DNA of 49,729 nucleotides, taken from the NCBI RefSeq assembly GCF_012912105.1, contig NZ_QMEA01000034.1, forward strand, positions 1 through 49,729. The letters run 5' to 3'. A model generated the notes under the pieces. That model searched no databases. It had not been told where the DNA came from and saw nothing but the letters and a program-made list of their open reading frames with translations. A program made the position numbers and the translations under genes. This document shows, one piece after another, positions 44,813-49,729 of this stretch; position 1 is the stretch's first letter, and every line of letters starts with the position of its first letter. The stretch is from Brasilonema sp. UFV-L1 (lineage in GTDB: Bacteria; Cyanobacteriota; Cyanobacteriia; Cyanobacteriales; Nostocaceae).

Positions 44813-45173
44813 ACAACTCCAGCTTATTTTCAACTGAGGGTGACGCACAAGAGTTAACTGAACCTATTAGACATCTCCAAAAACTAATTTCAAACCCTTG
44901 TGCTGTCTAGGTTAAGATTTGATTTCTGGAGAGGTCAATTGACCTCGCTTTTAACTTGTAACGAATGCTCAGTAGACTGAAAGCTTTTGTGAGTTAACGA
45001 AAGTTTTCGGTCTACTGAAATTCTATAAGGTGTTCCTCGCGGCGTTGCATCCAGTAAAAATAATCCAACATCAAGATGCCTGAAATTGAAGTCGCTTAAA
45101 TAGCCATAAAATAGCCTATCCATACTTGGCTATGTGAAAAGAAACTATGTGATTCATAAGTTTCCAGTTTATC
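44813..45173. other. Repeat-rich spacer after the aldolase gene
   Basis: The 62-bp repeat copy 2 lies at 44865-44926. A perfect 16-bp palindrome GAGGTCAATTGACCTC lies at 44931-44946. An imperfect inverted repeat (CAGTAGAC at 44970-44977 with GTCTACTG at 45010-45017) follows. No coding region is supported. The frame at 44935-45123 runs through the palindromes. Confidence 0.5.
44865..44926. repeat. 62-bp dispersed repeat, copy 2
   Basis: It is near-identical to 34861-34922 in the same orientation. The shared core is TATTAGACATCTCCAAAAAC and CTTGTGCTGTCTAG. Flanking sequences differ, so only this block was copied or kept. Confidence 0.65.
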
Positions 45174-45461
45174 TTACGTTTTTTTGGTTGACCTACTTAA
45201 ATCTTCTGTTCTATCTAGTTGTACGATAAATTCTTGTGCAACTGGTTGCTGTGCTGTAAATTTTTTTTTGCTGCGCGCGATCGCTTTATGATTTGGTTTA
45301 GATGCTTTCGCTTTTTGTGGGCGACATTCGAGGCAATATAACGGTTGTGATGGGTAACAGGTGCGCTCTACCACCTGATTGCAATTTTTGCAGACAAATC
45401 GGTAAACTCGTTGCTTGATAACGCGAGTGTGAGCTTTCACAAAAACTTCCTTGCTTTCCAC
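45174..45461 (-). CDS. Small zinc-ribbon protein
   Basis: This 95-residue protein has two Cys pairs, VCKNCNQVVERTCYPSQPLYCLECRP, that can bind one zinc. A basic tail (KASKPNHKAIARSKKKF) follows. It begins MESKEVFVKAHTRVIKQRVYRF, and the last 30 residues are charged. Size and layout suggest a nucleic-acid or ribosome-associated protein, but none is proven. It is divergent from the winged-helix gene, with about 33 bp between starts. Confidence 0.65.
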   Translation of the reverse strand: MESKEVFVKAHTRVIKQRVYRFVCKNCNQVVERTCYPSQPLYCLECRPQKAKASKPNHKAIARSKKKFTAQQPVAQEFIVQLDRTEDLSRSTKKT

Positions 45462-45494
45462 CTGTCTTAATTCCCTGCTGAAAACGTGAATGGT

Positions 45495-46184
45495 ATGGCT
45501 GATTTCTCTAAAATTCTAAGTTTACTAGAACAAGAGCGCGAGCGCTACGTATCAGAAGCAGCTCAGTTAGAGCGCCGGCTATCGTTAATCCACAATCAGA
45601 TTACCACTTTAGAATCTCTGATATCAGGTTATACGCTCGAAGAACAGATGTATTCTCCCCAAAGACATTTTCCATTTCCTAATAGTACTGCCGTACTTGA
45701 GGATGCTCCTGTGTCTGTGGACGAGGAAGAATTAGACTCCACAGACTACGATGTGGATGATTCAGAGGATTCGGAAGATGAAAATCCTGAGTCTGTATTA
45801 TTGAGTGAAGAACAATCATATCCGTCTGATGAAGAAACAGCAGAAGCTGTGGAACCTGATATTTCTGATATTCCCAAGTTAAGCATTCAAAGAAGACCAG
45901 GAAGCATACCAATGAATCGGGAGTTTCAAGAATATTCCATACAGAATGCTATCCTGATTCTCATGCGCCGCCGACCGGATTTACATTTTCATCTTGATGC
46001 GATCGTTCGCGACCTCTACGGTGATAAATTAACACTCTCACAGTTAAAGACAGTGAGAGCCAATATAGGAAAAATCCTTAATACAGGAGTGCAATCAGGT
46101 CTATGGCATCAGGTATTGTACGCAAAAAATGTGTATACTTTGCATTACGAGAAAGGAGTGACGAGTAAACAACTAAAAAGTTAG
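45495..46184 (+). CDS. Coiled-coil plus winged-helix protein with acidic centre
   Basis: This protein of about 229 residues has three parts. The N-terminal coiled coil is FSKILSLLEQERERYVSEAAQLERRLSLI. The acidic disordered middle covers about 75-130 (DEEELDSTDYDVDDSEDSED). The C-terminal 90 residues (IQNAILILMRRRPDLHFHLDAIVRDLYG, LKTVRANIGKILNTGVQSGLW) form a winged-helix-like domain. I chose ATG 45495 (MADFSKIL). GTG 45486 would add three residues. It likely regulates or binds DNA, and pairing with the divergent zinc-ribbon gene suggests a common role, which is inferred. Confidence 0.65.
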   Translation: MADFSKILSLLEQERERYVSEAAQLERRLSLIHNQITTLESLISGYTLEEQMYSPQRHFPFPNSTAVLEDAPVSVDEEELDSTDYDVDDSEDSEDENPESVLLSEEQSYPSDEETAEAVEPDISDIPKLSIQRRPGSIPMNREFQEYSIQNAILILMRRRPDLHFHLDAIVRDLYGDKLTLSQLKTVRANIGKILNTGVQSGLWHQVLYAKNVYTLHYEKGVTSKQLKS

Positions 46185-46557
46185 TCACTGAAGTTTAGTG
46201 GCTCATGAACTTTTAGTACAGCACCACGGTTAACAATTCAAAATTTAAAATGGACCGGAGGCGGAGCGGCTCCGGCTCCGCTGCGTCCCGCTGCGCTAAC
46301 AAAATTAAAGACAGTTACATAAGGGGATTTAAACCTCGACGACTGAAACTGAGAAGCCAGTGCGCCCAGGAGGTTTTCCCGACTTGGAACGCGCAGCGTC
46401 TGTTGAAAACAGAGGCATCTGGCGTGCTTCGTATAAACGCTCGTGGTCTCAAACTCTTCAATTTACGATGAAAATATTTATCATAAACAAATCTGTAAAA
46501 TCACAAGTACCGTTTGTATCTAAAATTATCACAAATTATCAAACTTAGAAGAAAATC
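46185..46557. other. Spacer with GC-rich dispersed repeat
   Basis: GGCGGAGCGGCTCCGGCTCCGC near 46260-46295 forms stems, and sequence to about 46410 resembles a dispersed repeat (CCAGGAGGTTTTCCCGACTTGG). The frames at 46250-46471 and 46360-46548 lack ribosome sites and protein character, so I leave them out. Confidence 0.45.
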
Positions 46558-46893
46558 ATGGCAACACTGAAACTGATTGAGTTATTCTGCATAGATCCTG
46601 AAGATAGAGACACGAAGGACGAGGCTTATATCCGAATCATCACTACTGATCAATCACCTCGAATTCCCACTAGAGGTTCTTTCTCTATTTCCAAAAATCA
46701 ATCGGTAAATCTTAGAAGCAATACCGTCAACTTTACAGGAAAAGCAGAAATTAGGCTTTTTGACCAAGATTCTGTAGATGCGGATGACTTTTTAGGCGCA
46801 AATACTGTAGATTCATCCAAGCTAGGAGCAGGAAAACTCAAGTTTATCAAGAACAGTGTCAACTACGAATTAACCTACGAGGTTGTTCGTTGA
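46558..46893 (+). CDS. Small beta-sandwich-like protein (111 residues)
   Basis: This protein alternates strands: MATLKLIELFCIDPEDRDTK, EAYIRIITTDQ, GSFSISKNQSVNLRS, AEIRLFDQDSVDADDFLGAN and LKFIKNSVNYELTYEVV. The FDQDSVDADDFLGA stretch recalls C2-type and related calcium-binding beta-sandwich loops. The ATG follows AGAAGAAAATC. No family is assigned with confidence. The protein could be cytosolic (no signal peptide). It stands alone before a 15-bp perfect hairpin. Confidence 0.55.
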   Translation: MATLKLIELFCIDPEDRDTKDEAYIRIITTDQSPRIPTRGSFSISKNQSVNLRSNTVNFTGKAEIRLFDQDSVDADDFLGANTVDSSKLGAGKLKFIKNSVNYELTYEVVR

Positions 46894-46939
46894 CGTACTC
46901 CCCAACAGATGTAGCAGTGCATCACTCAATTGGAGTAAC

Positions 46940-46985
46940 GTGAACTACCTACACGCTCCCTGACGGTACAGTGTAGGTAGTTCAC
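46940..46985. repeat. Perfect 15-bp hairpin
   Basis: GTGAACTACCTACAC and its complement surround a 16-base loop. It lies between the small beta protein and the Uma2 gene. It may be a terminator or the hairpin end of a lost IS200/IS605-type element. Confidence 0.6.
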
Positions 46986-47049
46986 ATGTGGGGCTTCTGA
47001 CCGATTAAGCTAAATTTAGGTTTGAGATGCTAGGAGTGGAAATACGGAA

Positions 47050-47635
47050 ATGACAATTACAGTTCCAACAACCACTACACTGAAAGAGTTTTTGGAACTT
47101 CCATACGTTGATGAGTCACCAGCTTGGGAGTTTATTAATGGAGAAGCGGTTCAGAAACCGATCGCAGGAGGTAAACACAGCCTGTTGCAGAAACGTTTAG
47201 TTGCAGTGATTGATGCAGCAGGAAGTCACTACGAAAGCTTTCCAGAATTGCGCTGTACCTTCGGTAATCGTTCAGTAGTTCCTGATGTCGTGGTTGTCGC
47301 TAGTAATCAACTACCGGTGGATGATAGCGGTGATATCATTAGCACTGGTATTGAATTTCCTCCAGCTTGGGTTATTGAAATCCTTTCCCCTGCTCAAAGT
47401 CAAACCAAGGTAACAGGCAATATCCTGCACTGTCTAAGAAATGGTACTCAGCTAGGATGGTTGATAGATCCGAGCGAACGTTCTATCTTAGTTTATCATC
47501 GCGATCTGCAAATCCGGCAAGCGAAGCTATCGCTTGCCGGATTTGTTGACTGGAGCAGATGTTTTACCAGTGTTAGAAGGTATAAGCCTGACACTCTCTG
47601 TTGATGAAGTCTTTAGTTGGTTGAAGCGCAGATAA
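47050..47635 (+). pseudogene. Uma2-family nuclease-fold gene, frameshifted near its 3' end
   Basis: The intact part encodes a Uma2/DUF820 protein (PD-(D/E)XK fold) with ESPAWEFINGEAVQKPIAGGKHS, VVPDVVVVA and PPAWVIEILSPAQSQTKVTGNILHCLRNG and LGWLIDPSERSILVY. It then leaves the family frame at a perfect 13-bp inverted repeat (47511-47543). The usual ending, GADVLPVLEGI then VDEVFSWLKR-stop, continues in another frame to 47635. So a palindromic insertion of about 26 bp changed the frame, and the product as read ends at 47604 with an unrelated tail. The core residues remain, so some function is possible. Confidence 0.75.
47511..47543. repeat. Palindromic repeat inside the Uma2 gene
   Basis: AATCCGGCAAGCG and its complement CGCTTGCCGGATT flank a 7-base loop. 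The family reading frame changes exactly here. A related type of short palindrome is seen in spacers of this window. Confidence 0.7.
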
Positions 47636-47718
47636 AGTTTTCAGGCGATAAGCCTTTGGCTTGACGCTACGCGTATCGCATACTTAGAAAAAATAGAACT
47701 AATTTTTCAATACAACTG

Positions 47719-47774
47719 GTAGGTTATGCTTTTAATGATTTCAGTTGCGCTTCGCTTCACTCAATCTAACCTAC
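47719..47774. repeat. GTAGGTTA/TAACCTAC inverted repeat
   Basis: GTAGGTTA at 47719 and TAACCTAC ending at 47774 bound a 56-bp block with TGCGCTTCGCTTCA inside. It is of the same kind as the outer repeats at 17442-17681 and the TAGGCTAGGTTAGGC copy near 49515. Confidence 0.5.
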
Positions 47775-47867
47775 TAGCTTGTGATTTTAGTCACATGTAT
47801 AATTTTCGGAAACTGGTATTTGTCTTCTGTAGTATAGATTTATTAATCCATATGAGAGAGTTTTTAC

Positions 47868-48239
47868 ATGAGCGACGAAAATCGTAATACATACAACATA
47901 TATCTAGGTTCAGGCGGAAATTTTAACCAATCTATACAGGGAAATTATACACAAGTACATGGTAATTATATAAACTTGAGTCAGGACTTATCGCAAGCTG
48001 CTACTCAGATACAAGAGTTATTAACTCAACTACAATATCAGGGATATAGTTCAACAGATGCTCGACAAAAAGTAGCGAATGATTGGGCAAATGAAGCTAA
48101 ACATGATCCTAAAGCTAAAGGTAAACTGATTCAGTTTGGACAGTATATGCGAGACGCTGCTGCAAATGGTGTAATAGGGGAAGCTGCGGTAGAAGTGATT
48201 AAATTGGCTTTGAGATTATCAGGTATTCCTGTGCCGTAA
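47868..48239 (+). CDS. Soluble protein sharing a module with the adjacent GUN4 protein
   Basis: This 123-residue protein has an N-terminal beta-like repeat stretch (NIYLGSGGNFNQSIQGNYTQ then VHGNYINLSQDLSQAATQIQ) followed by helices (ELLTQLQYQGYSSTDARQKVANDWANEA, AAVEVIKLALRLSGIPVP). The same module, with the same GNYIN..QD pattern, is found in residues about 110-200 of the next protein. The module is recurrent in cyanobacterial signalling or conflict proteins, next to STAND or effector domains, to my knowledge. It begins at ATG 47868 after GAGAGAG. It is co-directional and 22 bp from its partner, so an operon is likely. Confidence 0.65.
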   Translation: MSDENRNTYNIYLGSGGNFNQSIQGNYTQVHGNYINLSQDLSQAATQIQELLTQLQYQGYSSTDARQKVANDWANEAKHDPKAKGKLIQFGQYMRDAAANGVIGEAAVEVIKLALRLSGIPVP

Positions 48240-48261
48240 AGCACTTCTCAGAAGTTGAACT

Positions 48262-49503
48262 ATGAAGATTCAAATCAAGCAAATATTAAGACAGTTCTGT
48301 CTTCTGAATTATCGACTTTCATTCGCAGAAAAGATAATATGCTCCTTTTTGGTTCTATTTTTAGCTCAAGCGATCTTATTGACTATTGATAAAGGTTTGA
48401 AATTTGCAGCAAATTATATCAGAGAAAACTATCAAACTATTTTTTTATATGTTATTGGTGGATTACTATTTGGATTAGGTTTTTCTTTATTCATTTTTCA
48501 AATTAGACGTACAAAACAAAATTCGGACAGCAGCTTAACCGATGATGATGATGATAATATTAATGATAATACCACAGCCAATAATCTTACTATTTACACA
48601 GAAGGTGGGAATTATAACGAATCTATTGATGGTGACTATATTGAAATACAAGGAAATTATATTAACATAAATCAGGATTTTTCAGATGTAGCTACAGAGA
48701 TTCGTGAATTAATAGCTCAACTCAAAACTCAGGGATACAGTGAAGAGCATGCTGAGACAATAGTTGCAAGTGAACTAGCAGAACAAGCTCGTAGAAAGTC
48801 TAAAGTTAGAAAGAAACTTTTTAAGTGGAGAAAAGATTTTAGGGGTGCTACAGCAAAAGTTAATCATGGAAATAATGAAACTGAGGCGGCGAGAGAAGTC
48901 GTTAAAGGTGCTGTTACTTATCGTTATACTTCGTCTAGAAGTTCTATTTCAGTGATGAAGAGAACTTATTATAAATTAGATAAATTACTCCGGATAAAGA
49001 AATGGAAAGAAGCAGATCAGGAAACAGCTAAAATTATATATGAGCTATCTAGTCAAGAGTTGCAAAAGTATTCACAAGACTACGAAATAGCTCTTGTACA
49101 ATATTATTTAAGTGCAAAAAGTGTGGAAAATATTTGCTTAAGTTATGAACATATTGCAGCGCTTCCTAACAAAGACCTGAACACTATAAATAACCTCTGG
49201 CTAAAATACAGCAACGGGAGATTTGGTTTTAGCGTTCAAAAGCGCATTTGGGAAAGCCTAAAACCTAACTCTGACTATGATCTTTTTGGAATTGAAGATG
49301 AAATTAAAGAAAAATTTAGTGATATAGTTGGCTGGCGCAAGAAAGGATATTGGCTATATTATTCGGACATGAACTATTCTTTAACAGCGCCGAACGGACA
49401 TTTTCCCATAAAAGTAATGTTAAACTCCAGTCTGGTAGAGCGATGCAGTATTAATAACTCTATTTTTAGTGTTTTTGTTGGGCGTGAATATAATAAATCA
49501 TAG
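48262..49503 (+). CDS. Membrane-anchored GUN4-domain protein with paired module
   Basis: This 413-residue protein has two N-terminal membrane helices (about 22-45 IICSFLVLFLAQAILL and 60-80 IFLYVIGGLLFGLGFSLFIF), an Asp/Asn linker, and a module like the preceding protein (GGNYNESIDGDYIEIQGNYI near 115-135, then helices to about 200). The C-terminal GUN4 domain (about 240-400) shows LDKLLRIKKWKEADQETAKI, LNTINNLWLKYSNGRFGFSV, and GWRKKGYWLYYSDMNYSLTA with GHFP. GUN4 domains bind tetrapyrroles and regulate Mg-chelatase. This copy lies outside known chlorophyll loci and has a longer layout, so it probably senses rather than regulates. Confidence 0.8.
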   Translation: MKIQIKQILRQFCLLNYRLSFAEKIICSFLVLFLAQAILLTIDKGLKFAANYIRENYQTIFLYVIGGLLFGLGFSLFIFQIRRTKQNSDSSLTDDDDDNINDNTTANNLTIYTEGGNYNESIDGDYIEIQGNYININQDFSDVATEIRELIAQLKTQGYSEEHAETIVASELAEQARRKSKVRKKLFKWRKDFRGATAKVNHGNNETEAAREVVKGAVTYRYTSSRSSISVMKRTYYKLDKLLRIKKWKEADQETAKIIYELSSQELQKYSQDYEIALVQYYLSAKSVENICLSYEHIAALPNKDLNTINNLWLKYSNGRFGFSVQKRIWESLKPNSDYDLFGIEDEIKEKFSDIVGWRKKGYWLYYSDMNYSLTAPNGHFPIKVMLNSSLVERCSINNSIFSVFVGREYNKS

Positions 49504-49729
49504 CTTATTCAAGTGTATAGGCTAGGTTAGGCAAAGCCGTAACCCACCTATGATCACTTGAACGCTGAATCTTTGTTATAAAGTTGAGTCATTTTCACTT
49601 TGATATTTTTAAAGTTATACAAAAAAGCTTATTGATTTCCGATTTCGGTTCCCTCTCCTTTATAAGGAGAGGGTTAGGGCGTGTTTTCAAACTATAACCA
49701 CAAAATAATGGAGGCGAGCGTAATCATAG
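49504..49729. other. Repeat-containing end of window
   Basis: It has a TAGGCTAGGTTAGGC..CCCACCTATG copy near 49515-49545 and a perfect palindromic hairpin at 49651-49673 (CCCTCTCCTT with AAGGAGAGGG), then GTTAGGG. This hairpin type is frequent between genes in cyanobacteria. No gene is visible to the window edge. Confidence 0.5.

Noticed and set aside
1-49729. tRNA or rRNA genes
   Set aside because: I saw no cloverleaf with a T-loop motif and no rRNA sequence. A covariance-model scan would be needed to exclude a missed tRNA.

Overview
The window comes from a filamentous, probably heterocyst-forming cyanobacterium of the Nostocales. The evidence is a phycocyanin operon, NDH-1 subunit H, cytochrome c6, the paired myxoxanthophyll genes cruF and cruG, a four-gene mycosporine-like amino acid (MAA) cluster, many HIP1 octamers (GCGATCGC), and intergenic regions full of palindromic short repeats. 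The genus cannot be fixed from sequence reading alone.

Layout. Positions 1-4.6 kb hold a 31-residue membrane peptide, a MidA-type methyltransferase, a VOC protein, ndhH with a strong terminator, and rsmH. From 4.7 to 9.3 kb, on the minus strand, lies the phycocyanin operon cpcB-cpcA-rod linker-rod linker-cpcE, with petJ beyond it. No cpcD, cpcF or cpcG is present here. A small ribbon-helix-helix gene, msrA and a four-ACT aspartate kinase (lysC) follow. Between lysC and 16.2 kb is a clear accessory insert: a DUF433 gene split by a TnpB-type IS, a MazF-like toxin pair, a second DUF433 gene with a toxin-tail remnant, and then a second, diverged copy of the lysC 3' end. Next come a probable double-nuclease protein (restriction-like fold plus NYN/PIN), a GNAT acetyltransferase and a RelE/ParE-like toxin pair.

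From 19 to 31 kb the content is ordinary chromosome: an NCS2 permease, a trehalose synthase-maltokinase fusion, a small Cys-rich protein, a tnpB relic, rplU-rpmA, a small membrane protein, cruF-cruG and an RNase HI with an extra C-terminal domain. From 31 to 36.7 kb there are secreted or repeat proteins: a PEP-CTERM-like protein, a protein with 12-residue tandem repeats, a three-gene set ending in a pentapeptide-repeat protein, and a coiled-coil protein. From 36.9 to 37.2 kb is a nested palindromic element that shares conserved flanks with a unit inside the IS at 13.2 kb.

From 38.0 to 43.2 kb lies mysA-mysB, then after a 490-bp gap mysC-mysD, making MAA sunscreens. It is followed by a class I fructose-bisphosphate aldolase, a divergent zinc-ribbon/winged-helix pair, a small beta-rich protein, a Uma2 nuclease gene frameshifted by a palindromic repeat, and a two-gene unit at 47.9-49.5 kb. 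In that unit a short soluble protein shares a module with a membrane-anchored GUN4-domain protein. The best candidates for undescribed biology are this GUN4 pair, the double-nuclease protein, the lysC-tail-bounded insert, and the palindromic element family.
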